A DNA stretch of 22,660 bases from Clostridia bacterium. Its GTDB lineage: Bacteria; Bacillota; Clostridia; Christensenellales; Aristaeellaceae. A program made the translations under genes and the position numbers. This document shows positions 1-6,662 of the stretch, piece by piece (positions within the stretch are counted from its first letter, which is position 1; every line of letters starts with the position of its first letter). The stretch covers positions 1 through 22,660 of the forward strand of contig JAEDGL010000022.1 of the NCBI GenBank assembly GCA_016297535.1. Reading direction: 5' to 3'. The notes below the pieces were generated by a model, which saw only the letters and a program-made list of their open reading frames with translations, did not search any database and had not been told where the DNA came from.

Positions 1-104
1 GAACAAGCGTCGGAGGGCTGCGGCCCTCCGACTCCTCCCAGAGGGTTTATCGACAACCTGATTGCTCCCAGCCCTACTCAGGTTGGGAGCAATGTTTTTT
101 GTTT
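1..104 (+). repeat. Intergenic repeat element, copy A, with terminator
   Basis: First of three related intergenic elements. Seen in order: a perfect hairpin at 11-30 (arms CGGAGGGC and GCCCTCCG, 4-nt loop), the shared core GGGTTTATCGACAACCTGA at 43-61, then the hairpin and T-run described separately. The core with two further 5' bases (41-61) is identical to copy C at 4499-4519 and differs at one base from the inverted copy B at 2362-2382. The left part of the element may continue beyond the window start. Confidence 0.7.
61..104 (+). terminator. Intrinsic terminator of an upstream plus-strand gene
   Basis: Perfect 10-bp stem, ATTGCTCCCA at 61-70 with TGGGAGCAAT at 84-93, followed by GTTTTTTGTTT. 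The T-run is on the plus strand only, so it should end a plus-strand transcript coming from outside the window. It does not serve the minus-strand gene that stops at 164. Confidence 0.75.
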
Positions 105-163
105 CAAATTAACCCAGATCAGAAAATGGATTGCGCCGGCTGCACATATAACGCACAATCATC

Positions 164-883
164 TCAAAGCTCGATTTCCAGATCATCCGTCGCAATCAGC
201 ATGCACTGTCCGCGCTCATCCATCCGAGCCTTGAATTCGTACAGGCTTTGCATCCACCGGGGCGAGTAGTGGGTTACGCACAGCTTTTTCGTCTTTTGCC
301 GCTCCAGCACCGGCAGATAATCCGTGGTGGGGAAATGCGCGGATTCGCAGATCAGCAAATCCAGCTCCCGGTCCACATAGGGAAAATCGATGGTGGGGTT
401 GGCCAGGTCGCCGGTGCAGAGCACGGTTTTGCCCTCCGCCTCCAGCACATAGGCGTGCGAGCCCGGGCAATGCCGGGTGGGAATGGCTGTAACGCGCAGA
501 ACGCCGTCATCATACACAACGCCCTCCCGGGTCTGGCGGTACTCAATATCCTTTTCGCAGCCGTTGATGATTACCTTCAGCCAGTCATTAATCACCTGCC
601 CGGCCTGGGGGTCCGGCAGCACCACCACGGGATTGGGCGTTTTGAAGTACCAGGTAATCAGGTCGATCAGCTGGATCAGCCCGTTGGTATGATCGCCGTG
701 CATATGGGTGATAAAAACGCCCTTCACCGCGTCCATGCTTCTGCCGCGCCTGCGCAGCTGATCCACAACGGGCGTGCCCATATCCACAAAATAGATGCAC
801 TCCCCTACCTCCACCATCATGCAGGAGCATTTGCGGTTGGCCTCCGGCACGCCGTGGCTGGAACCAAGAAACGTGATTTTCAT
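164..883 (-). CDS. MBL-fold metallo-hydrolase (RNase Z/AtsA-like)
   Basis: A 239-residue cytoplasmic metallo-beta-lactamase-fold hydrolase. The first metal motif is THMHGDH (H60, H62, D64, H65), followed by H138, D159 and H205 as further likely ligands, so the binuclear zinc site looks complete. The start MKITFLGSSHGVPEANRKCS matches the opening strand of RNase Z/arylsulfatase-like MBL proteins. It is shorter than true RNase Z and no exosite insertion is evident, so a small-molecule phosphodiesterase or other hydrolase is as likely; the substrate is unknown. ATG at 883 has AAAGGATG upstream. It is a single gene with its own promoter (922-950), divergent from the phosphodiester glycosidase gene. 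Confidence 0.85.
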   Translation of the reverse strand: MKITFLGSSHGVPEANRKCSCMMVEVGECIYFVDMGTPVVDQLRRRGRSMDAVKGVFITHMHGDHTNGLIQLIDLITWYFKTPNPVVVLPDPQAGQVINDWLKVIINGCEKDIEYRQTREGVVYDDGVLRVTAIPTRHCPGSHAYVLEAEGKTVLCTGDLANPTIDFPYVDRELDLLICESAHFPTTDYLPVLERQKTKKLCVTHYSPRWMQSLYEFKARMDERGQCMLIATDDLEIEL

Positions 884-921
884 CGGTATTCATCCTTTCG
901 TTTTCCCGTTTGAATAAAGTA

Positions 922-950
922 AGTGTAGCATGCAAAAACAGAGCTGTCAA
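922..950 (-). promoter_or_regulatory. Sigma-A-type promoter of the MBL gene
   Basis: Reading the minus strand, -35 TTGACA (945-950), a 17-bp spacer and -10 TACACT (922-927), placed about 40 bp ahead of the ATG at 883. Its -35 overlaps the -35 of the divergent promoter at 944-973. Confidence 0.65.
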
Positions 951-973
951 TATGAAACGGAATGTGCTACAAT
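944..973 (+). promoter_or_regulatory. Promoter of the phosphodiester glycosidase / rhaM transcript
   Basis: Plus-strand -10 TACAAT (968-973) with a weak -35 CTGTCA (944-949) and an 18-bp spacer. It lies about 40 bp ahead of the chosen ATG at 1014. This supports that start over the upstream in-frame start at 930, which would precede the promoter. Confidence 0.5.
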
Positions 974-1013
974 AAAGCCGGTTCCCATCCAGCGCAGGAG
1001 GATCGCACCAAAG

Positions 1014-1928
1014 ATGAAACCATTGAAAAGGCTGCTCACAGCGCTTGTGCTGTGCCTGTTTGCATCATTCGCCATGGCAGAGGGCGTTTTCCCCGATCTG
1101 TCCCGTCCGTTTGAGGCGCTTTTTCTGCCCCGGGGGGTGGAGTGGACGGAAAACAGCTACCGCAGCCAAAACCTGTATATCCAGATCACCACGCGCCGCG
1201 AATGCGGATCAGATGTTTACATTGCCGAAATCTACGCGCGCACAGCGCAAAGCCTGCGTCGCGCCTTTGGCGGGGAGGCCTGGAACACCCGCTCCGAAAG
1301 GATTGGCACGCTGGCGCAGCGCAGTGGGGCGGTGCTGGCCCTGATGGGCGACAACGGCCATCTGCTCAAGGCGGGCTATGTGGTGGGCAACGGCCAGCTT
1401 TGGCGCTCGCGCGGCAACCAGCAGCGCGACCTGTGCGTGCTGTACCGGGACGGATCCATGGTTATCCACAAAGCCCCGGCGGATGAAGCGCTGATCGACG
1501 CGCAGCAGCAGCAGGGGCTGATCTGGCAGACCTTCGTTTTTGGCCCATCGCTGCTGGATGATGCAGGCAAAGCCCTTGAAGCGTTTCCCACAAGCGATGT
1601 GGAGCGCAGCAACCCCCGTGCGGTTATCGGGTATGATCAGCCGGGGCACTACTATCTGGTTCAGGTGGATGGAAGGGGCACGCTCAGCACCCTGGAGCCG
1701 GGCGCAAGCAATGAGGGCATGACGCTTGCCGAGCTGGCACAGCTGATGGAAAGCCTTGGCTGCAGCGCGGCATACAACCTGGACGGCGGACAATCCGCCT
1801 CCATGTGGTTTTGCGACCGGGTGATTTCCACCCCCTATCACAATGGCCGCGCCGTGGGCGATGTGATCGTTCTTTGCGAGCCGCCCGAAAACGCCGCCGA
1901 CAGCATCGAAAGCTTTCTGGTGGAATAA
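1014..1928 (+). CDS. Secreted phosphodiester glycosidase family protein (NAGPA/DUF2233-like)
   Basis: A 304-residue protein with a signal peptide: basic MKPLKR, a hydrophobic stretch to about residue 19 and a likely signal peptidase I cut after FAMA (residue 22), with no lipobox cysteine. The C-terminal half has the family hallmarks NPRAVIGY (200-207) and NLDGGQSASM (255-264), close to the usual NLDGGGSSTM. Family members remove N-acetylglucosamine or related sugars from phosphodiester-linked glycans; in bacteria they are secreted and mostly uncharacterised. The substrate here is not known. ATG 1014 is chosen because AGGAGG lies 12 bp upstream and the signal peptide begins there. Rhamnose mutarotase follows after 43 bp, probably on the same transcript. 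Confidence 0.8.
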   Translation: MKPLKRLLTALVLCLFASFAMAEGVFPDLSRPFEALFLPRGVEWTENSYRSQNLYIQITTRRECGSDVYIAEIYARTAQSLRRAFGGEAWNTRSERIGTLAQRSGAVLALMGDNGHLLKAGYVVGNGQLWRSRGNQQRDLCVLYRDGSMVIHKAPADEALIDAQQQQGLIWQTFVFGPSLLDDAGKALEAFPTSDVERSNPRAVIGYDQPGHYYLVQVDGRGTLSTLEPGASNEGMTLAELAQLMESLGCSAAYNLDGGQSASMWFCDRVISTPYHNGRAVGDVIVLCEPPENAADSIESFLVE

Positions 1929-1971
1929 ACCGCCAATCTGCACAAAAAGCATACGGGAGGAGAAAAAGCCT

Positions 1972-2289
1972 ATGGAACGCTTTGCATGGAAGGGACGCAT
2001 CAAGCCCGGCAAGCAGGCCGAGTACAAGCGCCGTCACGACGAAATCTGGCCGGAAATGATCGAGGTGCTCAAAGGCGCGGGCATCCGCAACTACACCATC
2101 TGGTCGGACGGCGACGTGCTGTTTGGCTACTACGAATGCGAGCACGGCATTGCCTATGCCGAAAAGGCGCAGGCCAACAGCCCCGTGGTGGACCGCTGGA
2201 ACGAATACATGGCTGATGTGCTGGAGCTGGAAATGGATCCCGAAACCGGCGCGCAGCCCAAGCTGAAGCAGATGTTCCTGATGGAGTAA
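1972..2289 (+). CDS. rhaM: L-rhamnose mutarotase
   Basis: A 105-residue protein of the usual RhaM length. It interconverts the alpha and beta anomers of L-rhamnose in the cytoplasm. The family core is clear: EYKRRHDEIWPEM (17-29) places His22 and Tyr18 at the positions of the E. coli active site, followed by NYTIWSDGDVLFGYYE and RWNEYMADVLE, where the family has RWW/RWxxYM. The start has GGGAGGAG just upstream. No rhamnose isomerase, kinase, aldolase or transporter is in the window; the only transcript partner is the secreted glycosidase-like protein. It may serve rhamnose released outside the cell, or a related sugar. Confidence 0.88.
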   Translation: MERFAWKGRIKPGKQAEYKRRHDEIWPEMIEVLKGAGIRNYTIWSDGDVLFGYYECEHGIAYAEKAQANSPVVDRWNEYMADVLELEMDPETGAQPKLKQMFLME

Positions 2290-2321
2290 GCCGCACGCCG
2301 CCAGTCTCCAAAAATCACAGC

Positions 2322-2362
2322 AAAAAAGCAAACCGCTTCCGGCCGGTGGCCGGAAGCGGTTT
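2322..2362 (-). terminator. Intrinsic terminator of the acetyltransferase operon
   Basis: Perfect 14-bp stem, AAACCGCTTCCGGC at 2330-2343 with GCCGGAAGCGGTTT at 2349-2362. Read on the minus strand it is followed by GCTTTTTTGC, so it should end the minus-strand transcript finishing at 2488. It abuts the repeat core of copy B. Confidence 0.7.
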
Positions 2363-2491
2363 CAGGCTGTCGATAAACCCTCTGGTCGGAAGCCTTGCGC
2401 AGCAAGGCTTTCCTTACACCATTTGCCGCCTGGCGAGCCGTAGGCGAGTAGGCAAATGGTGCTTTTTCGACGCTCTGAAACCGCTTTTCAG
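2329..2491 (-). repeat. Intergenic repeat element, copy B (composite, with inverted ends)
   Basis: Contains the shared core inverted at 2362-2382 (one base different from copies A and C) and the palindrome shared with copy C (AAGCCTTGC / GCAAGGCTT, 2390-2410). A third hairpin (ACCATTTGCC 2418-2427, GGCAAATGGT 2451-2460) is followed by plus-strand CTTTTTCGA. The element ends are themselves inverted: AAGCGGTTTCAGGCTGTCGA on the left and a near-reverse-complement, TTTTTCGACGCTCTGAAACC, at 2463-2482. The right end reaches the stop of the AAC(3) gene. Confidence 0.65.
2418..2467 (+). terminator. Possible terminator of the rhaM transcript
   Basis: A 10-bp perfect stem (2418-2427 with 2451-2460), a 23-nt partly self-complementary loop, then GCTTTTTCG on the plus strand. 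The loop is long, so strength is uncertain, but it is the first plus-strand hairpin with a T-run after rhaM. Confidence 0.45.
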
Positions 2492-3261
2492 TCCTTCCAC
2501 CACTCCTGCGGAATGGTTTCCAGCGAGGTAAAGCACATCGGATCATGCCGGTAAACCTTCGAGGTTACCTCAAAAATGCCCCTGGCATCGCACAGAATGC
2601 ACGCAGCATCGCCAAAGCGCACATTTCGCGCCGCGCCAAGCTCCTCATAGGCCTGACGCAGCTTGTCAAACATCATGGATACATGGCCCTCGTGCGCATA
2701 ATAGGCGCGCGGAAGCAGGCTGCCGTCCGGCATTCTTACGCTGATGGCAGCGGGGGTCTGCACCAGCCGGCCGGGCACGTCAAAGGCCTCGTCCACCACG
2801 TGGATGAAGGTGTTGTTGACATGCGTGACGCCGATGAGCAGAATTTTCGCGTTGATCTGGCGCAGACGGTCCCATGCGCCGCCCGGCGGGCAGGGCGTGG
2901 TTGCCTTTTCCTCCCCGCGCACAAAATCCGCCGCGCTTTTGCCGTACGCGGCAATGCTGTGCGTGGGGTGCAGGCTGCGGATCACGCCGGGGCGCCTGAG
3001 AAACAGGTTGGTCAAAAGCCCCACGCAGGAGGGCTCGGTGCGGGGATCAAACACGGGATGCGATGCGTTCACCGTTGCCCAGGTATGGGTGGGCAGCATG
3101 AGCAGACCATCCTCAAAATACGACATCAGCACATCCAGCACGGTATCCGCGCGGCCCTGTACCTCGCCGATGGCCTTCATGGAAGAATGAATCATCACCG
3201 CGTCCGTGGGCTTAAGCCCCATGGCGCGCAGCTGTTGCGTAAGCTGTTGTGCGGTATACAT
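2488..3261 (-). CDS. AAC(3) family N-acetyltransferase
   Basis: A 257-residue member of the Antibiotic_NAT family, whose known members acetylate the 3-amino group of aminoglycosides using acetyl-CoA. Seen: MIHSSMKAIGEVQG (23-36), GLLMLPTHTW (52-61), FDPRTEPSCVG (71-81), RSLHPTHS (95-102) and TFIHVVDEAFDVPGR (151-165), with H154 at the likely catalytic position. Length and motif order are typical of complete enzymes. Many chromosomal members, such as YokD, have no proven resistance role, so resistance is not implied. ATG 3261 has AAGGAG upstream. It is the last gene of a three-gene operon, 11 bp after a GNAT gene. Confidence 0.85.
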   Translation of the reverse strand: MYTAQQLTQQLRAMGLKPTDAVMIHSSMKAIGEVQGRADTVLDVLMSYFEDGLLMLPTHTWATVNASHPVFDPRTEPSCVGLLTNLFLRRPGVIRSLHPTHSIAAYGKSAADFVRGEEKATTPCPPGGAWDRLRQINAKILLIGVTHVNNTFIHVVDEAFDVPGRLVQTPAAISVRMPDGSLLPRAYYAHEGHVSMMFDKLRQAYEELGAARNVRFGDAACILCDARGIFEVTSKVYRHDPMCFTSLETIPQEWWKD

Positions 3262-3272
3262 GGCTTATCTCC

Positions 3273-3785
3273 TTATTCGCGTGTCCATTCGTATTCGTAC
3301 TCGCGCGCCGGGCCGCGCCCATCGGGGTATTGGCGCGGCCACTCCCCCACGCGCCGCATGCCCAGCTTTTCCATCAAACGGTAGCTGGGCGCGTTGCGCG
3401 TGTCGCAATGCGCTACGATACGCCCGCACCCCAGCACATTTTCGGCAAAATCCATCAGCGCACGGGCCGCCTCCAGGGCGTAGCCCTGTCCCTGATACGC
3501 TTTGTTCAAAATCCAGCCGATTTCCATGCCGGCATCCTCCCTGCTCAGCGAAACCGCGCCGATGTGCCTTCCATCCAGCGTGATGGCAAATTCAAACCGT
3601 TCGATGGGATCCTGCCGCCAGCTCTCCTCGCAGCACTGCAGAAACGCCTGTGTTTCTGCGCTGGTGTGGTTGGGCAAAAACAGCATGTAGCGGCAGGTTT
3701 GCGCATCCATGGCGTACTGGTTGCAGGTATCCAGATCCCCTGTGTACAGGGGACGCAGCACCAGCCGCCCGGTTTTCAGCTCCAT
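3273..3785 (-). CDS. GNAT family N-acetyltransferase (RimJ/RimL-like)
   Basis: A 170-residue single-domain acetyltransferase. It opens with the RimJ/RimL-type ETxRLxLRP-like strand (LKTGRLVLRPLYTGD), has the acetyl-CoA binding segment WILNKAYQGQGYALEAARAL (91-110, pyrophosphate loop QGQGYA) and the closing NAPSYRLMEKLGM (131-143). Family members acetylate amino groups of proteins or small molecules; the substrate cannot be told here. ATG 3785 has GGGAGGAG upstream. It lies 15 bp after the preceding GNAT gene and 11 bp before the AAC(3) gene. Confidence 0.85.
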   Translation of the reverse strand: MELKTGRLVLRPLYTGDLDTCNQYAMDAQTCRYMLFLPNHTSAETQAFLQCCEESWRQDPIERFEFAITLDGRHIGAVSLSREDAGMEIGWILNKAYQGQGYALEAARALMDFAENVLGCGRIVAHCDTRNAPSYRLMEKLGMRRVGEWPRQYPDGRGPAREYEYEWTRE

Positions 3786-3800
3786 GCGGATGCTCCTCCC

Positions 3801-4346
3801 TTACAGCTCACACACCATCAGGTATTCGCGCAGCAGGGTGCCGTCCTTCAGGCGGATGGCGTTGGGGCGCTCCCCGTACACTCGAAAGCCCATTTTGCGG
3901 TATAGCGCAAGGCCGCGCTCGTTGCCCTCAATCACTTCCAGCTCCAGCTGGCGGATACCGTGCTCACGGGCAATGCGGAACAGCTCCTCAAACATGGCCG
4001 TACCGATGCCCATGCCCCAGAAATCCTTTCGCAGCGCAATGGCAACATCGCCGCGATGGCGTACCTTCAGCTTGTCATGCAGCTGCAGAGTGCAGTTGCC
4101 CGCATGCCGTCCATCCACCTCGCACAGGATCATCACATTGCCTTCTGACTGGTTGATGCTCTGGATAAACCTTTCCTCCTGCTCCAGGTTAATGGTAACC
4201 TCCTCAGGATAGCGCAGCACAAAATCCGTCTCCTCTGCGGTCTTGCGCAGGTATTCCAGCAAACAGGCCGCGTCCTCCTTGCAGGGGCCTCTGAAAACGG
4301 CTTCCTTACCGTTTTTCAGTGAAATGGTTTTGGCTGGATACAGCAT
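3801..4346 (-). CDS. GNAT family N-acetyltransferase
   Basis: A 181-residue acetyltransferase starting MLYPAKTISLKNG. The acetyl-CoA loop is in IALRKDFWGMGIGTAMFEEL (about 103-122), followed by LELEVIEGNERGLALYRKMGF (135-154), which holds the usual Asn and Tyr. The frame stays open for 72 more codons upstream, but ATG 4346 is chosen: it has GGAGGAAAGAAGGG just before it, a good promoter lies at 4379-4407, and the upstream codons read through repeat copy C. First gene of the acetyltransferase operon. Substrate unknown. Confidence 0.83.
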   Translation of the reverse strand: MLYPAKTISLKNGKEAVFRGPCKEDAACLLEYLRKTAEETDFVLRYPEEVTINLEQEERFIQSINQSEGNVMILCEVDGRHAGNCTLQLHDKLKVRHRGDVAIALRKDFWGMGIGTAMFEELFRIAREHGIRQLELEVIEGNERGLALYRKMGFRVYGERPNAIRLKDGTLLREYLMVCEL

Positions 4347-4378
4347 GGCTTTTCCCTTCTTTCCTCCATTTTGTTTGC

Positions 4379-4407
4379 AGGATACCATACAGGTGCACAA
4401 AATGCAA
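4379..4407 (-). promoter_or_regulatory. Promoter of the acetyltransferase operon
   Basis: Minus strand: -35 TTGCAT (4402-4407), 17-bp spacer, -10 TATCCT (4379-4384), with a predicted leader of about 25-30 nt to the ATG at 4346. Confidence 0.55.
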
Positions 4408-4430
4408 TAGAAACGGTTATTTTCCACCAG

Positions 4431-4540
4431 AAGGAAAGCCTTGCTGCGCAAGGCAACCGAGCCCAGCGCACAGGTCGCTGGGCTCGGAACAGGAGTCGGA
4501 GGGTTTATCGACAACCTGACCGTTGACAAAGCTGTCAACA
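4431..4540 (+). repeat. Intergenic repeat element, copy C
   Basis: Modules in order: palindrome GCCTTGCTGCGCAAGGC (4438-4454), part of a 24-nt stretch exactly matching 2392-2415 in inverted orientation; a perfect 12-bp hairpin (CCGAGCCCAGCG 4457-4468, CGCTGGGCTCGG 4476-4487); the core at 4499-4519, identical to copy A; then a hairpin GTTGACA / TGTCAAC (4522-4539) with only a weak T-rich tail. Both flanking genes run on the opposite strand. Confidence 0.7.
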
Positions 4541-4591
4541 TCCTGTAATTTCTCTTTTCCATGAGAGGGCTGTTTTGGCTTTGGAGAAACG

Positions 4592-5743
4592 TTATCTCCA
4601 GTTGGCAAACAGCCGTACAAAGCCCTCCAGCAGCCCCGGCATGCCCACATCCTGCGATGCTACGGCGGGCAGCCTGGCGATCACCTCGCCATTGAGCAGC
4701 ACGCGCACCACGCCCAGCGTATCGCCTTTGGCAACCGGCGCAGTTATCTCCTGGGGCAGCTCCACCTCCAGAGACAGCTGCTTTTCCTGCCCGGGGCGCA
4801 GCAGCATGCTTACGCCGCTGCCCGCAGCGGCCTCCAGCTCCTCCTGCATGCCCAGCCTTACGCGCACCGTTTTCCCCAGCAGATCGCCGGTTTGCAAAAG
4901 CGTTACGCGCCGGTAGCTGGCAAAGCCGTAGTCCATCATGGCGCGGGCCTCGTCAAACCGGGTTTGGCTGACGGGCGTGCCCAGCACAATGGCAATCAGC
5001 CGCAGGCCGTTTTTTTGCGCCGTGGCCGCAAGGCAGTATTTGGATACGTCCGCGCTGCCGGTTTTCAATCCGTCGCAGCCATCGTAAAAGCGCACCAGCC
5101 GGTTGGTGTTGGTCAAATCCGTGGTGCGGCCGCTGGGATGGGTAAGCGTATCCATCCACACGGACGCATGCTCAAAGTACAGTTCGTGCCGGCAAATCTC
5201 GCAGGCCAGCACGGCCACATCGCGCGCGGTGGTGTACTGCGCGCTGTCCGGCAGGCCGGTGCTGTTTACATAGTATGTATCGTTCATGCCCAGCTCCTGG
5301 GCCCGCTGGTTCATCAGCTCGGCAAAGGCGGCCTCGGTGCCCGCCATGTACTCGGCCAGCGCGCAGGCGGCATCGTTGGCGCTGGCAATGATGGTGGCAT
5401 GCAAAAGCTGCTCCAGCGTATAGGTGGCGTTTGCATCCAGCAATGCCTGGCTGCCAATCTGTCCCGCGGCCGTGGGGCTTACGGTAACCGGGTCCTCCAG
5501 GCTGATCTCTCCTGCCTCCAGCTTTTCCAGGCAGATCAGCAGCGTCATCAGCTTGGTAACGCTGGCCACCTGCCGGCGTTCGTCCGCGCCCTTTTCAAAA
5601 ATGACGGTACCGGTTTGCGCCTCCACCAGCATGGCGCTGGGACTGGTGAGTTCGATGGGCACACCGGTTTCCAGCGGCGCGGCGCATGCAGAGCCCACGC
5701 ACAGCATCCAGACCATCAACAAAGCCATCCATCTTTTGATCAT
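4592..5743 (-). CDS. D-alanyl-D-alanine carboxypeptidase (DacF/PBP5-like)
   Basis: A 383-residue serine peptidase of family S11 that removes the terminal D-Ala from peptidoglycan stem peptides outside the membrane. A signal peptide spans residues 1 to about 21 (cut near CAA-PLE). All three active-site motifs are present: SVTK (S61, K64), SAN (S121, N123) and KTG (227-229) in DGLKTGSADVSKYC. The C-terminal part fits the PBP5-C beta domain, and the tail GLLEGFVRLFANWR resembles the amphipathic membrane anchor of this family. Length is normal. ATG 5743 has GGAAGGAG upstream, within the 3' arm of a hairpin that also looks like the terminator of the preceding nucleoside operon. Confidence 0.93.
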   Translation of the reverse strand: MIKRWMALLMVWMLCVGSACAAPLETGVPIELTSPSAMLVEAQTGTVIFEKGADERRQVASVTKLMTLLICLEKLEAGEISLEDPVTVSPTAAGQIGSQALLDANATYTLEQLLHATIIASANDAACALAEYMAGTEAAFAELMNQRAQELGMNDTYYVNSTGLPDSAQYTTARDVAVLACEICRHELYFEHASVWMDTLTHPSGRTTDLTNTNRLVRFYDGCDGLKTGSADVSKYCLAATAQKNGLRLIAIVLGTPVSQTRFDEARAMMDYGFASYRRVTLLQTGDLLGKTVRVRLGMQEELEAAAGSGVSMLLRPGQEKQLSLEVELPQEITAPVAKGDTLGVVRVLLNGEVIARLPAVASQDVGMPGLLEGFVRLFANWR

Positions 5744-5745
5744 TC

Positions 5746-5801
5746 CAAAAACTCCTTCCCCGCACAGGCTGTCCTTGCAAACAGCATACGCGGGAAAGGA
5801 G
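5746..5801 (-). terminator. Terminator of the nucleoside operon overlapping the carboxypeptidase RBS
   Basis: Minus-strand hairpin with arms CTCCTTTCCCGC (5790-5801) and GCGGGGAAGGAG (5752-5763), 12 bp with one mismatch, followed directly by TTTTTGG. The 3' arm contains the ribosome site (AAGGAG) of the carboxypeptidase gene and the T-run forms its spacer to the ATG at 5743. Confidence 0.6.
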
Positions 5802-5818
5802 CAAAACAGAATCAGCGG

Positions 5819-6643
5819 TTACAGCGCCTCAATCACGCCGTCCACCAGCCTGCGGAAGGTATCCTTCACACGGTTGCCGGTTTCCATAACCTCCTCGTGG
5901 TTGAGGGGCTGATCCAGAATGCCGGCGGCCATGTTGGTAATGCAGCTAAGCCCCAGCACCTTCATGCCGCAGTGACGCGCCACGATGGTTTCCGGCACGG
6001 TGGACATGCCCACGGCATCCGCGCCGATGATGCGCGCCATGCGGATTTCGGCAGGCGTTTCAAAGCAGGGGCCGTTGAGCCAGCAGTACACGCCCTGCTG
6101 CAACGGAATGCTCAGCTGCTGGGCGGTGGACAGTGCAAGCTTTTGCAGATCGCGGTCGTAGGCGCGGCTCATATCCGGGAAACGGGGACCAAACTCATCC
6201 AGATTGGGGCCGGTGAGCGGGTTTTTACCGGTCAGGTTGATGAAATCGGTAATCAGCATCAGATCGCCGGGCGCAAAGCTCAGGTTGACGCCGCCGGAGG
6301 CGTTGGTCACAATCAGCGTTTGCACGCCCAGCTTTGCCATTACGCGGATGGGCAGGGTAACGGTCTGCTGGTCGTAGCCCTCGTAGGAGTGGAAGCGGCC
6401 CTGCATCATGTACACGCGCTTGCCATGCAGCGTGCCCACCCACCAGCAGCCGGCATGGCCGGGCACGGTGGATACGGGAAAGCCGGGAATATCGGCATAC
6501 GGAAGGCGCGTGGCGTTTTCCAGCGCATCCACATAGCCGCCCAGGCCGCTACCCAGGATGACGGCGATCTCCGCCCTGCCGCAGGCGGCCTCGATGGCGG
6601 CCGCGGCGGCGTTGATTTTGTCCAGATAGCTGTTGTTTTCCAT
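5819..6643 (-). CDS. punA: Purine nucleoside phosphorylase
   Basis: A 274-residue trimeric-class purine nucleoside phosphorylase, which splits inosine, guanosine and their deoxy forms with phosphate into base and (deoxy)ribose-1-phosphate. Motifs: GSGLGG phosphate loop (31-36), GRFHSYEGY (82-90), NASGG (114-118), GPCFETPAE (191-199), VGMSTVPE and CITNMAAG with Asn237 at the purine-specificity position. ATG 6643 is preferred over the upstream in-frame starts because AAAGGGTG precedes it and the extension overlaps the phosphopentomutase gene. It lies 19 bp after deoB; the two enzymes act in sequence. Last gene of the operon. Confidence 0.93.
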   Translation of the reverse strand: MENNSYLDKINAAAAAIEAACGRAEIAVILGSGLGGYVDALENATRLPYADIPGFPVSTVPGHAGCWWVGTLHGKRVYMMQGRFHSYEGYDQQTVTLPIRVMAKLGVQTLIVTNASGGVNLSFAPGDLMLITDFINLTGKNPLTGPNLDEFGPRFPDMSRAYDRDLQKLALSTAQQLSIPLQQGVYCWLNGPCFETPAEIRMARIIGADAVGMSTVPETIVARHCGMKVLGLSCITNMAAGILDQPLNHEEVMETGNRVKDTFRRLVDGVIEAL

Positions 6644-6662
6644 CTCGAACACCCTTTCTGTT

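Noticed and set aside
248..913. Long plus-strand open frame opposite the first MBL gene
   Set aside because: It mirrors the minus-strand gene, which has complete metal motifs, a promoter and a ribosome site. The plus frame has histidine-rich low-information sequence typical of a shadow.
2488..3261. Calling the AAC(3)-type gene an acquired resistance gene
   Set aside because: Its composition matches the neighbours, it is in a chromosomal operon, and no integron or transposase is present. Family membership alone does not show resistance.
1..4540. CRISPR array or tRNA-like structure for the repeated hairpins
   Set aside because: The repeats are not evenly spaced, lie in both orientations, have no spacer-length units, and no cas gene is nearby. 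No cloverleaf could be drawn.
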